From Isoetes taiwanensis (lineage: Eukaryota; Streptophyta; Lycopodiopsida; Isoetales; Isoetaceae), in NCBI GenBank assembly GCA_021234155.1, contig JAJEKV010000071.1:374001-438000 (forward strand): a stretch of DNA of 64,000 bases. Reading direction: 5' to 3'. The translations under genes and the position numbers were made by a program. This document shows, one piece after another, positions 31,891 to 42,782 of the stretch. Within the stretch, counting starts at the first letter, position 1. Each line of letters begins with the position of its first letter. The notes under the pieces were generated by a model. It searched no databases. It was not told where the DNA came from and saw only the letters and a program-made list of their open reading frames with translations.

Positions 31891-33400
31891 ATGTCCGCCG
31901 TTAAACTTCTTTGTTGGTTTGAGATAGAACAACTGCCCACCGGATATGCTAGATCCAGAATTTTTAATTGCCATAGCAAAGAACTTAGGGTCCTATTTGA
32001 CCCATTCGATAGCAAAGGGCCCAAGGATTTGTGTGGGCATCACAGTAGCGGAGGGCATTCCGCAGTTTACTCTCGTGCAAAGTGGGATATATTACTCTTT
32101 GTTCAAGTTAAGACTCATAAACGGATGGGAAATTAGAAGGATGTTTCCCACAATGGAAATTAAAGGTTTGGAGGACTGCTTCATGTTCAGGAGAGAAACA
32201 CAAGGCAATGTGAAAGTGGCGAATGAAAAGGAAACAAAACTAAATGAGGAGAAAACTGGGAGGGATCACTTAAACTTAGGTGAAAGGGAACATGAAAATA
32301 TTTCAACTTCTAAAAACAATCTAGAACTAGGGAAGGAGCAAGTGCGAGGGAAGGACATAGAAAATAAATTGGAGCAAGTGAATCAGGAAGAGTGGGCGAT
32401 AGTGCAGCACAAAAGTGGTGGCAGACTTAAAAATCAAATGCGAAAGAGGCTGCCCAATTCAGGGGGCTCCATAAAAATTCTCAAAGGTTATAATTGTTTC
32501 AATAATAAAGCAACAATAGAGAATGACGATAAGGAAGCGGCTACTGATTATATGTCAAGTAGTTAATGGGGAATTGCCAGTGCACAATAACAGATGGGCT
32601 GACTTGCCAATGGACGAAATTATGGAGAATCTTGAAAGTATGGAGAATCTTATTGGTGAAACGTCAAGAAAAAGGAGAATCACATCAGGACAGGAAGAAC
32701 AATATTGTGAAGTGACACTCACCCGAACAATTTAATGTGTTCTCTAATGGAGCAAAAAATTCTGAGCTGGAATATCAGGGGGGGTAAAATCCTCTGAGGC
32801 CAAAGGCAGTAGACTTTCTTTAGCATTGAAAAAATGTTGTCCAGATATTGTTTGTTCACAGGAGCATAAATGTAAAAAGGAAGAAGTAGGGGTTTTGCTT
32901 AATATATTAGGGAAAGAGTATGCGGGCATTATATCTTCTAGTGGCAGTTCTAACGTGGGAACCTTCATTGCTTGGAAGAAACAACTGAAAGTTTTATCGA
33001 CGTATACTGATCATTTTGGGAGGTGTGCAATAGTAACATGGTATGCTCATGGTAGAAAATGGAAAGTGATAAATATTTATGCATATAATCAAGCCAGACA
33101 AAGGTCATCCTTATGGGCCAATGTAAAGAATAAGCTGAAAAACTTTGACCGTGACATACTATAGATTTTGGTCGGGGACTTTAATATGGTGGAAAATAGC
33201 AGTGATAGATACGGGAGTGAAGCTGATGTTGTAGATGGATTCGAAAGGGAGCAATGGCTGAGCATGCTCAATGAGTTGGGATTCATTGAAATACAAGGTG
33301 ATCCAGGATTTACGTGGTGTAATGGTTGGATTGGAGATGGCAGGGCATATGCGCGACAAGATAGATGTTATATAAGCTCTCAGGCCATGCAAGAAAAGAA
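31891..33400 (+). pseudogene. 5' part of a LINE: ORF1-like region and endonuclease
   Basis: A first frame (about 31946-32566) encodes LAIAK-type and GPRICVGI segments followed by a charged linker, resembling the N-terminal DUF4283/gag-like region of plant LINE ORF1. From ATG 32752 a second product begins MEQKILSWNIRGG, then CPDIVCSQEHKCKKEE, YAYNQARQRS, a stop, LVGDFNMVENSSDRYG and GFTWCNGW...ARQDRCYIS. These are the Asn, Glu and GDFN blocks of the apurinic-type endonuclease. Frameshifts lie near 32790 and a TAG at 33162. Reverse transcriptase is absent because the match ends near 33400, where unrelated AATACGGA-rich DNA begins. Confidence 0.8.
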
Positions 33401-34014
33401 CATGTCATTGTATCGTTACCATAGTTACCAAATACGAATACGGAATATGATACGGCATGCCAAAACAAAAAATGAATACGGAATACGAAATACGGATACG
33501 AAAAATACAGCAAAGTACTCAAAACGAACAAAACTGTGCTTCTAAGAATGAACAACATATTTTGTACGTGAGATTCCAAATATATTATAGATTAGGCTTT
33601 AAAACATATAGTAATGTTCAAATAAAACATAAATTTAAGTAATATGAAAATATCATAGGACATAGTTTATAGAACACATAGAGAAAACATGTAGGAAACT
33701 TGTAGAACTAATGGACTGTGTAAGGATTTGTCGGGAGAAAAAAAAATACAAGTAATTGATTATAATCCATTTTCCCAAGTTATTTCCGAACTTCAAGAGT
33801 ACAACTCTTCCCTGTTTCTGGTTGTTCAGGTGGTTCTATTAAGAGTGATAGCATGTGGTCTACTATATTGGCTTGCTTGATTACTATGTGTGCAGCTTGG
33901 CTCACAATTTTCTGCAAAAGGGCAAGCGAATATGGACTTCTAAGCCTGCGAGAGGTATTCTTGAATATGCTCAAATTCACTTTTTTAATAACTTTGTTGC
34001 CCTTAGACTAGAAT
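33401..34014. other. AATACGGA-rich junction and a short unrecognised frame
   Basis: 33425-33520 repeats AATACGRA-type motifs irregularly and follows the LINE break. On the minus strand 33780-33980 holds a 66-codon frame (YSLALLQKIVSQAAHIVIKQ, LIEPPEQPETGKSCTLEV) with protein-like composition and no family that I recognise. Confidence 0.35.
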
Positions 34015-36960
34015 AGACGTTAACATATAATCACACACGGGAATATAAATTCACACCTTAACTTCAAATTACAAACTTTTATTAACTTTAGAAAAGATAC
34101 ATAGTAACTGTTTTTCATTTTTCCACTAGCATCCCCAAGGATATGAGAACCTTATTCCTTACATCCTGAGGTATTGTAACTCTCGCTGTTTTACTAGGAA
34201 TAGTTTTTGGAGTCCACGAGTACAATACAGTTTCAATGTCTAGCCAAAGATCAGGATCACTTGGATTTCTCCTCCACCTCTTTGTCCAACAATCTGAATA
34301 TCTTTCTTTATCGATGACATTACTCAACTGATGTACTGGACACCACCATTCCACGCGCACCTTATTGAAGTTAACATCACCTTCTTCTTTGCAAATATCC
34401 GAGATAGTCCATCCCAACCACACTGGATAGGTCTCTAGATCTGCTGGTTTTACTACTACAAATTGGTGGCACTCCACGTCAGTAGAAGGTTCATAACAAT
34501 CCATGCCTAGATATTTTGGCCTATCCTTCTTAGGACCAACATAGTGTTTATCAGATTGAGGAGGAGCATATGCCTTCACAATGCTACTAATGGTACCATC
34601 ATCTTCGCCAGCACCAGCCTAATGTTTTCCACTTACTTTTGGGAACCACCCTTCTAGCGGCTCTTTTCCGAGGATGTGTCTACCTCATCCAACAAGTTGA
34701 TCACCTTCTTCCAATAATCTATCAATGCACGATTAGTGTCATCTGAATTAGTTTGCCAATGCTTGATGTAGTCATTGATGCCATCCTTAGTCAAGCCCAA
34801 TTGGTTGACTTCTTCAGTTGGTTTTAGAGCTTTTTTTTTGGTTGACTGGGGAGGTATCATAGGCTTGCCATTTGCATCCCTCAAGGCCAAAATTTTTGCC
34901 CCACCTCTCCACATCTCCTCTGAAGGTCTCATTTTCCATTGCATGATTGGAATCCCTTCTCTCACCCAAAAAGTGAATTGAAGAGGTCTAGAATGACCTT
35001 CCATGTCGAGAGCATAACCATCCACAAAACTCTTCCAATCAGGCACTTCTTCTATGATAGATCCTATAGGAGATGGATTTGTACATCCATGAAATATTTC
35101 CAATAGCCCGGAAAGTTGGTAACCGGTCATTGCCTCAATACATGACTATATTTTCCAAACAATGCATCCACATCCTCATGAGTATGTCCGGCATTAGGAA
35201 CCCCAAATTGACTCTTTCAAAAATACCCACAAACTGTTAAGTAGGATAGGAAAGAAAACATCCACCGTTCTTATTTTGACCAAAGACAATTATCTAGTTG
35301 CAAGAGGAGCTTTCAAGGCATCTCGAGGTTTAGCACCGAGATGTTGAAGCTCCAACATGTTCATTAGGTCCATTCCTCCTAAATCTTGCCTTGCTAAACT
35401 TTTCAATACTATTAGGGTTCCATCCAACAATGCACTATGTAGTGCCCGGCTAGTCAGAGGATCCTCAGAGGTGACCATTGTAACCCTTCTCATAGTTTCT
35501 TAAACACCTCATGATACTCCCAATGTGAAAACGGACCATCACTTCACAACTCTAAACTGAAATGGCCATAATAGGTCTCGAGACCGCCCATGCAATATTG
35601 CCCCGGGCCATTGAAATCGCAAAAAGGGTATGATCTTCCACATGACTTAGGAATGTACTTGAATTGTGGAAGACAAGTCTTCTTGTTGGTCCATTTTATC
35701 ATGTATAATACATAGATAGTTATTAGGTTCCATTGCAGATAAGGTCCTCCACATCCAATAAGTTGATCTACATGATAGTTGATCTCATCATATGGTCCTT
35801 CATATGTTCCCTTATCTTTGCCCTTAGACTTGGTTGCACGCCTTATCTAGTGTCTCCTTGCCTTTTAGCACATAAATTGCACTTGGCAAAGTTGTTTGAA
35901 GTTGCTATGGTCACATGCTTGAAATGCTTATTCCATAGCCTACTAAAACTGGCTGGGATATAGAGGCCACTCCAAGTTCCCAAGCAATGCATTTATTTCC
36001 TCTAATATGCTCTTCCGGGTACAATGGGATGGCAATCTCTTTTCAACAATAACTCTACCCTGTTTCATCCTTCTTACTCTTATGTGGCATGTTTTCTCAA
36101 GATTGAAATCCACATATCTTTCAAATATTTCCTTTTTTGCCTATAGTTCTTGAGGTAGGCCTTACCGGGCCGTTGTTCCCATGCAATGCAATTTTACTAC
36201 CATTTTCATGTCTCTTTTTGCCGCTTGTGCCAAGAAGAGGTTGGAATTCCATGTATAGCCATCCATGCTTTTGAACATATCCACTTTCCATTCAATGGGA
36301 ATCTTTTTCTTCTTTGATCTTTCATCCCGAATTGCATAGCCATCCTCCTCGCTATCACACTTATGTTCCTCGATATGTAGCTCTTGCTGCCACCATCTCC
36401 TCTATTGTGAACATTCTAATACAGAGGCCCAACAACATTCACTTCCTCTAACCTTCATCAAGGCTTCGAGGAGAACAATCATAACTGACTTGCATCTTTT
36501 GGTGGGATAATGTTTGAAAGTTGGAAGTGGCCTCTTGCTACAATGGTGAACATTATTGACAATGGTTCTACATCTATAGGAAACGTGTGTAGTTCCCTCC
36601 GCTTGAATCGTCCCTAGGCCATGCAACAATAGTTGGAACCTCTAGTTGCTTCACACAAGCAAGGCATTCTTGTTTGCTGAACCCTTTTCCTTCCAATTGT
36701 CATATAATTTTGAGATTGCCACACCTAACCTGTCCTCCCCTAATCTTTCATCATTCACTGCATTGATAGGATCTGCTAGAACAATAATCCCTTCTCCTAC
36801 TGCCTCTTTGTTGCATGCATGCGTGATCTTGACCTTTTGTTTTTCCAATCTAACCCGAGTATAAAGTACAATTTCCTTTCCTTTGGCATCATCCTTTTCA
36901 TTTGAGGTCTTTTCCTTTCCTTTGCCATCATCTTTGTCATCCTTGCCTTGATCACCATCA
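34015..36960 (-). pseudogene. Second DUF7869-type transposase copy, uninterrupted
   Basis: Read on the minus strand, the pieces found scattered at 3.3, 13.9, 15.6 and 26.8 kb lie side by side here. The order is a basic N-terminal region (about 36300-36960), VDFNLEKTCHIRVRR and EEINALLGNLEW (about 36000-36120), KCNLC and MDQQKT (about 35690-35900), LQLDNC (about 35290), GHTHEDVDALFGKYSHV-equivalent (about 35150-35200), and a C-terminal region to VRNKVLISLGMLVEK and a stop at 34115. It has several frameshifts (for example near 34620 and 34670) and stops, so it is not functional. The 3' flank to about 34015 is shared with fragment 4. No terminal repeats could be matched between the copies. Copy C is the reference that shows where the other copy was split. 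Confidence 0.8.
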
Positions 36961-37059
36961 TTGGGGCCTTAAATGTTGGGGAATTTTGCATGCCATTGAC
37001 CTAAAATGCATAAAAACCTATAGTAAGTTAGCATATCCAAATAACATCTCCCTAACATG

Positions 37060-37515
37060 TTCTTAAATGAAAGTTAACCTTAATAATAACCTTAATAACC
37101 TATAATAACTTAATCTATAATAGTAATAAGTTAACCTATAATATATTAACTTATAATAACCTTAAATGTTGTAACCTTAGAAACAACTTTAAAGCTTATT
37201 ATAGGTTAGCACTTTTAAGGTTAGAAGTTTTAAGGTTAAAACTTCAAACCTTCAATAAATATAACCTTAAAACTTCTAAAACTTAAAACTTCTAAATTCA
37301 AATTCATAAACTTTTAAACTTATAACCTTATTTATGAACTTAAAAATATTAACCTTAACTAATAACCTTAACTTATAAACCTTAAAACTATGAACTTTAA
37401 CTTATTAACCTTAACTTATAACCTTAACTTATAACCTTAAAACTATTAACCTTAACTTATAACCTTAACTTATAACCTTAAAACTATTAACCTTAAATCT
37501 TATAACTTATAACCC
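37060..37515. repeat. Degenerate AACCTTAACTTAT minisatellite
   Basis: Units such as TTAACCTTAACTTATAACC of about 12-20 bases recur through the block, with CTTAAAACTATTAACCTTAA more than once near the right end. It only faintly resembles CCCTAAA telomere repeats and is not telomeric. Confidence 0.85.
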
Positions 37516-37539
37516 TTGCAATAAATTTTCGCGGCAGTT

Positions 37540-38110
37540 ATTATGGCGCGGTACGAATTTTTTAAAGCAGTTATTATTTCCAGTTTACAATCCCTTTCGA
37601 ACTTTTCCAGCTTTTCTGTCTCTCTTTCGAACTTCTGTGCGCTTTCGATCTTTTCTTTCGATCTTCTCTTGCCTTTGTTGCGCTTTGAATCAAGGCGAAC
37701 TGCTTTTCGAACTGCGCTTTCGACCTATCTGCTTTCAACCTATCTGCTTTTCTGGCTATCTAGGCGCTTCAATCTGCTTCAATCTGCTTCTCGGCTTCTA
37801 TCTGTATTGTGTTCTTATTTTCGGCTTCTATCTGCTTTAAACTCGGCTTCTATATGCTTTAAACTCCTTTTCGAGCTTTTCGGCTTCTACAATCATCCGC
37901 TTTAGGGTTTTCGCTCCAAAGGTGTTTTTCGCCCAAAGGTTTGTAGGCTTTTTGGCTTTTTTGGTTTTTCGGCTCTCTACAATCTCTCTAACTTTGAATA
38001 ACTTTGTTTTTTTGTGTTAAAGCTTCTCGGCTTCTCGAATCAAATCAACTTTGGTTTTCGATCTTTTGCTTTCGGCTCGAAGGCAAAGGCTCAATTCTCG
38101 GGTACAGAAC
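37540..38110. other. TTTCG/TCTGCTT-rich low-complexity stretch
   Basis: The + strand is pyrimidine-rich, with recurring CTTTCGA, TATCTGCTTT and CGGCTTCTA motifs. The 120-codon frame over it is Phe/Leu/Ser-rich and repeat-driven, so I do not call a gene. It leads directly into the next minisatellite. Confidence 0.5.
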
Positions 38111-38214
38111 ACAAATAGGTTAGTATTTCCTGTTATTTACATAAAATAGGTATTTTACATAAAGCATGTTATTTACTTTTACATGCATCAGTCCTAAACT
38201 GCCCTACCACCTTC

Positions 38215-38600
38215 ATATATAGATCCTGCCTATATGATCTACTCTTATGATCTTGTCTTATGATCTGCCTATATGATCTGCTCTTATGATCTTATGCTCT
38301 TATGATCTTGCCTATATGATCTGCTCTTATTCTATTTCACTAGCTCTTCCTCTATCTGTTCTAATTAATGATCTAAAATAATGAAGTAAATAATGATCTA
38401 TGATCTATCCGCTTCTATGATCTTGCTCTATGATCTATGATCTATGATCTATCCGCTTCTATGATCTATCTCGCTCTATGATCTATCTCGCTTCTATGAT
38501 CTATGATCTATCCGCTCTATGATATATTGCTTCTATGATCTATGATCTATCTCGCTTCTATGATCTATCCGGGCTCTATGATCTTGCTTATATGATTTTG
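38215..38600. repeat. TATGATCT minisatellite
   Basis: TATGATCT recurs more than 20 times, spaced by GCTCT, TGCCTA, ATCCGCTTC or ATCTCGCTC. ATTCTATTTCACTAGCTCTT occurs at about 38330 and 38618, bracketing the array. Confidence 0.9.
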
Positions 38601-38769
38601 TCAGATTCCGCTCTTATTCTATTTCACTAGCTCTTCCTCTATCTCGCTTCTAAATAATGAACTAAAACAATGAACTAAATATTGAACTAAAATAATGTAT
38701 TCTCAGATTATGCATTCTCATTAGAATAATATGTTAGAATGGGAGAAATCGTTTGGCGATTTCTATTTT

Positions 38770-38910
38770 TGGTTTCGATTTTCCACTAGGTTAATCAAAG
38801 CGCCGCCAGCGCTGCTTTTTAGTTTGGCTTTTCTATTTCATACGGTTCCATACAAATCGCCAGCGCAGCGTGGTGAAATAGATCCGTGAAAACAAAGCAA
38901 ACGCTACCGC
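38770..38910. repeat. GC-core hairpin motifs, first of the 38.8-46.1 kb set
   Basis: GCGCCGCCAGCGCTGC (about 38801-38816) and ATCGCCAGCGCAGCG (about 38857-38871) sit in A/T-rich surroundings, with ACGCTACCGCGC at about 38901-38912. The same words recur at 42.4-42.7 kb. Confidence 0.6.
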
Positions 38911-39043
38911 GCTTTTGAATTATGTATGTTCGTAATCCTTCTACTAGGGAGAGTAATATATCATTTGCTAATTACTTAATTTCTCTCGCTCTAGTGCCAT
39001 GGATTTTCCTTATGCATGGACACCGGGTTGATCCTAATAATCG

Positions 39044-39418
39044 ATGGTTCTAGTTCAAATACACTTCCCCCGGACGCACCATCAACTCTGGACCCTGACA
39101 AGATATTACTTGATTGTCTTTGTTGAAAACGCTCAAAGAGAGTTGGAGATTCCATTAGATGGGACAGTCAGACAAAAGGGGGCCATGGGAACACTTCCAT
39201 CGCGATCTCCGACATATGCGCTCCTCATGCTCTTAGTAAGGCTCATGCCAACAAATAAGTACGAGGATTTGATTTATAGTATCAAGGATCGATACAACAC
39301 TCTGGTTTGGAGACTCGACATTCGCAGGGAAGATGAGGATCCTGTCATATCACAGTGGTACAGGTGGGACTTTTTGCGGTATTGGGCCGATGAAATGGGC
39401 CTATGTGACAGATTGTAG
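39044..39418 (+). CDS. Unrecognised open frame, 124 residues
   Basis: One uninterrupted frame ends RDEDPVISQWYRW-like sequence (actual block EDEDPVISQWYRWDFLRYWA) and GLCDRL before TAG. It has normal amino-acid composition and no low complexity, and GC-core hairpins follow directly. I do not recognise a domain. An upstream frame from 38999 (MDFPYAWTPG) is separated by stops, so the true start may lie in an earlier exon. It may be an exon of the repeat-borne gene block that continues from 40465. Confidence 0.35.
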   Translation: MVLVQIHFPRTHHQLWTLTRYYLIVFVENAQRELEIPLDGTVRQKGAMGTLPSRSPTYALLMLLVRLMPTNKYEDLIYSIKDRYNTLVWRLDIRREDEDPVISQWYRWDFLRYWADEMGLCDRL

Positions 39419-39429
39419 AGATCGAAAGA

Positions 39430-39512
39430 ATTCGCGCCTGGCGCATTTTTGTAGAAGAAGAAATGTACATACACTTTTTTGGAATATGAATACAAACTCG
39501 CGCCTGGCGCAA
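39430..39512. repeat. Two GC-core palindromes (CGCGCCTGGCGC)
   Basis: ATTCGCGCCTGGCGCATTTT (from about 39429) and ACTCGCGCCTGGCGCAATTT (from about 39497) are two near-copies 68 bases apart, just after the stop of the preceding frame. The inner GCGCC/GGCGC pairs perfectly. Confidence 0.7.
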
Positions 39513-39565
39513 TTTTGCACTATACTTTTCTGCATTAGTTTATTATGTTTTTTTATATGCAATGT

Positions 39566-39700
39566 CGAAAACATTGAATCCTTCGATGCCCTCCAGCCAG
39601 TATGACCAACCCCAAGAAACTACATATTTTCATTAATGTGTAGTTTCATGGGGTTGATATGACTGGCTAAAGAACATCAAAGAATTCAAAATTCACAACA
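39566..39700. repeat. ~135-bp fold-back, precursor-hairpin-like
   Basis: The arms AGCCAGTATGACCAACCCCA (from 39595) and GGGGTTGATATGACTGGCT (to 39668) pair, and pairing continues inward (GAAACTACA/TGTAGTTTC) to a loop of about 10 bases, and outward to about 39566 and 39700. Most outward mismatches are C opposite A on the + strand, which become G-U pairs in a minus-strand RNA. It could be a young fold-back element or a small-RNA precursor. Confidence 0.6.
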
Positions 39701-40464
39701 TCACGAGAATGTTATGATATATTCATTTTTTTTTGAATATCCAAATATACATACTTTTTTTCGTGACGCTCTTTTGGCCATGCTACAAATGTGCCCACAC
39801 TTTCACCAACTCAGACGCCACCGGATGTCTTCTTGAAGAGCCTCATCTTCATAATTGCAGTTTTATAATGGAAATCTTACGTAAACTGTTTTTCCAAGAG
39901 GAACACCATGACACATAGAACTTGATTCAGATCTTCGATTTTACATAAGCCTACTCTGGCGCCTTCAAGTTTGTTTGTTAAAAGATAGCATTCTTCTCCA
40001 TTAATCGATAAAGAACCGTAATGCATTGTAAAAATAGAGGACGAAAAAATAGAGAACAAGAGAATGCATTCGAATGGAATCACACTCACCATAGTTCAGC
40101 AGACATCGAATGGGAATTGAAGGCGGCTCGATCGAATGGATTGAAGGCGGCTCGATCGATCGAATGGGATTGAACGAATCTTGATCGATCGAACGGATCT
40201 TGGGCGCCCGATAGTCGATTGTTCTTGGGCCGATAGATAGTAGGAATGATCTTGGGCCTCGATAGTAGGTGGTCGATTAGGTGGTAGTAGATTGCCACAT
40301 ATGCGTTTCTTTGAAATTAATAATTAATTGTTATCTTGAAATTGCACTAAAAAGAAAAACACAATTTAAATTTGTAAATGAGCTGGACGGGCGGGTTAAT
40401 TAAGGCGATAAATTTAAAAGGACGCTTAATTTGAATTTACGGTTGTAATCCGACGGCCTAGATT
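39701..40464. other. No gene; GATCGATCGAATGG short repeats
   Basis: 40105-40270 repeats GGCGGCTCGATCGA, GATCGATCGAA and GGGCCGATAG motifs irregularly. No coding sequence was recognised before the spliced gene that starts at 40465. Confidence 0.4.
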
Positions 40465-41295
40465 ATGAACGATACATATAAGTTCAAACCAAAACCCCGG
40501 GGCCTCATACTATCCGGCAAGACTTGCGCTCTATGGCGCCTAGAGGATTCGCCGCCACGAGGAGGCGCTGGTAGAGGTGGGCGACAGCCCAAAGCACAAA
40601 TCCCAAGCCTGGAGGCTGCTGAACAAGCAGAAAGCACAAATCCAACAAGCGCCTCAGGTAATTGATCTGTTTTTGTTTTGTAATTGATTTCTGTGTCCCT
40701 TTTTTTGTTAGGTTTTTAGGATGTTTTTAGGATGTATTTTCTGTGTATGCGTGTCTCTGTGTATTTTCTACCTTTTATATTGTTTCTGTGTCATTTCTAC
40801 TGCTTTTACTACCTTGTTTTGTGTGTTTTTGTTATAATCTTCTCCTGTACTCTGTGTTTTTTGTTTTGTATTCTCCATTTTGTATAATGTAGACCGTTTA
40901 ATTATAGTTTCTTGCAGACTTGTTTGTTTATACTTTTGTTCTGTATTCTCCAGTTCTTTTGACAAGTCTTTTTTGTAGCCTAGTATGTCTCTTATAAAAG
41001 AGAAGTGTCTCAGAGGGCCCTTTCTTAAAACGCGCCGGCTGATGAGTTATAATGTAGAGATGATTGTTTTGGTTGCCTCCTCGTGGTACTTTTCCCTGCG
41101 GTACAATTTATGTTTTTTAAGCAAAACGCGCTCGGCGCGATTTCATTACTCACCACATGATTGTAACTTTCAGGATCTTCTAAAATTGTGAAAAGAAAAG
41201 CAAAGCCCTCTACAGGTCCGTGGACATCCGCACGTAAAAAATCAAGAACGGATGAAGATGTATCGCGGGTGATTTGGCACACGCTAGACCATTGA
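40465..41295 (+). CDS. Basic N-terminal part of a repeat-borne spliced gene (104 residues)
   Basis: The model is join(40465..40657, 41174..41295). Exon 1 ends ACAAGCGCCTCAG before GTAATT, and exon 2 follows TAACTTTCAG; the phases agree. The protein starts MNDTYKFKPKPRGLILSGKT, has a Gly/Arg-rich stretch (PPRGGAGRGGRQPK) and then IVKRKAKP and ARKKSR, two likely nuclear localisation signals, before a stop after IWHTLDH. The next open frame (41376-41573) lies in another frame, so the gene probably continued and is now broken. The 516-bp intron carries two GC-core motifs (AACGCGCCGG at about 41028 and AACGCGCTCGGCGCGATTTC at about 41125). Family unknown. Confidence 0.4.
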
Positions 41296-41375
41296 CGATA
41301 TTTATCGAATAATGAAGGCTCGTGTAGAGCCTCCATGTCCGTAAGAAGATCTACCGTAGAGGGCTCGAATGGTAT

Positions 41376-42304
41376 GTGGAGATCTTCAAGACTAGCGGAA
41401 AGACAGATCTGATTTTCATGTCTAGAGTTAAGGAAACAGATCAAATGAAGAAACAAGGTATTCTCGATCACATATTTAAGAAACAGACGATTCTTACCGT
41501 TCAGACATTTGAAGGGGTCGAAAAAATAAAAAGTATTGAAGAAGTTAAATTATCGCAGCAGCGGGGCCTTTAAAGAGACTGCCCTAAGAACGGATGAGGC
41601 CGCAGATAACCTCTTCAAATTTGGTTGGTCGTGGTGATCTATTGACACCAAAAACAATATGTGAAGGTCTCTCACCGTGAGGAGAGCAATCAAGACAAGG
41701 TCGTCTGCCGGCCCAGCACCTACAAGCTTTAAAAGAGAAGGAAGATGCAAGTTCTAGAGCCGTGGGAAACACCGTGACGCTCTAGGCATTACGTATATGA
41801 CTAGTGATGATGACAAGGCGAGATGCTTAGAGGCCATGAGCAAACTCAAGAAATATGCCGACAAGTATCCACTGGCCTTAGCTTCACGCGATCCTATCCA
41901 TGTCGATTGTGCTTTTCAGGTCCACGAAGGCTATGTTTGTCGTACAGAAGATACGACAAGCAAAGACGCAATGGAAATAGTCAACAAAGATGATAGAAAA
42001 CCCGTGATGTGCAATGCCCGGCAGATGTGGTGCCTTTTGATATGAAGACTAAGAAGGTGTTGATATGGAATAAACTTGAAGATTTAATTGGCAACCTCGA
42101 TATTCACTTCATGATAATAGATGGCCAGCATTCAGTGGAGGCGCAGAAGGTTTTGATCAGTCAAGCACAAAAAACTGGAAATCAGTTATTCTATAGACCG
42201 TATTCAAATAAATTGCTTGGTTCTCGGTGGCTCAACAAACAGCACAGAATTAGCCGAAATCGCGCCATCTTGAATGACATGGGAAAGACATTCCTATACA
42301 AAAG
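41376..42304 (+). pseudogene. DGQH-motif domain of the repeat-borne gene
   Basis: From ATG 41797 the frame reads AMSKLKKYADKYPLALASRD, FQVHEGYVCRT, then shifts near 42010 and continues FDMKTKKVLIWNKLEDLIGN and HFMIIDGQHSVEAQKVLISQ, then WLNKQHRISRNRAILNDMGK. It ends at a splice donor (ACAAAAG before GTATTT at 42305). The IIDGQHSVEA block resembles the DGQHR motif of ParB-like folds (for example DndB), so a nucleic-acid role is possible but unproven. I recall similar proteins from mosses and lycophytes but cannot name the family. Neighbours on the same strand suggest one gene running 40.5 to about 45.5 kb. Confidence 0.45.
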
Positions 42305-42782
42305 GTATTTTATTTTCCCACACATATGTTCCTCCAAATGCGCCAGCGTTTTGCTAATCACGATTTACAAGAAACGCTACCGGGCGCGATTTCTTCATAT
42401 GGCATACATGAAGAGATCGCGCCAGCGCCGCTTTTTAAATACGTGATTAGATTAAAATGCGCCTGGCGCGTTTTATGTTGTTATTTGTGTGACGGATTTA
42501 GAACGCCGGGCGCGATTTCTTCATATGGCATACATGAAGAGATCGCGCCAGCGCCGCTTTTTAAATACGTGATTAGCAAAAACCGGGCGCAGCTTTATGT
42601 TGTTATTTGTGTGATGGATTTACAAGAAACGCTACCGGGCGCCAATTCTTTCATCGCGGAAGAAATCGCGCCAGCGCCGCTTTCTTGTAAATTGCGGTTA
42701 ACAAAACGCTACCGCATTTTATATTGTTACTTTCACCTACCGCCTATTTTTTTTATCTAACGGCCCATATTTTGCAACCCAG
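42305..42782 (+). repeat. Intron-like block with three tandem GC-core hairpins
   Basis: The block is bounded by a GTATTT donor and a GCAACCCAG acceptor. It contains three units spaced about 126-129 bases (starting near 42380, 42506 and 42635). Each unit has GGGCGCGATTTCTTCAT...ATGAAGAGATCGCGCC arms forming a hairpin, followed by GCGCCAGCGCCGCTTT and TATGTTGTTATTTGTGTGA. Unit 3 is shorter but keeps complementary GGCGCC...GGCGCGATT-type arms. ATGCGCCTGGCGCGTTTT at 42458 is an extra palindrome. Confidence 0.7.

Noticed and set aside
37060-37515. Interstitial telomere repeat
   Set aside because: The unit is AACCTTAACTTAT-like and irregular, not CCCTAAA. No exact telomere units were seen in tandem.
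37543-37905. A 120-codon frame rich in Phe, Leu and Ser
   Set aside because: It lies in a low-complexity pyrimidine-rich tract with repeated motifs, and a second frame is open over the same stretch.
41025-41471. A 148-codon minus-strand frame
   Set aside because: It overlaps the spliced + strand model (exon 2 and its intron) and has no recognisable domain. I judged the + strand gene better supported, though this is not certain.
42380-42700. CRISPR-like array (three regularly spaced repeats)
   Set aside because: The units are long hairpin-bearing tandem repeats with similar spacers in a eukaryotic intron. There are no cas genes and the repeats are too few and too long.
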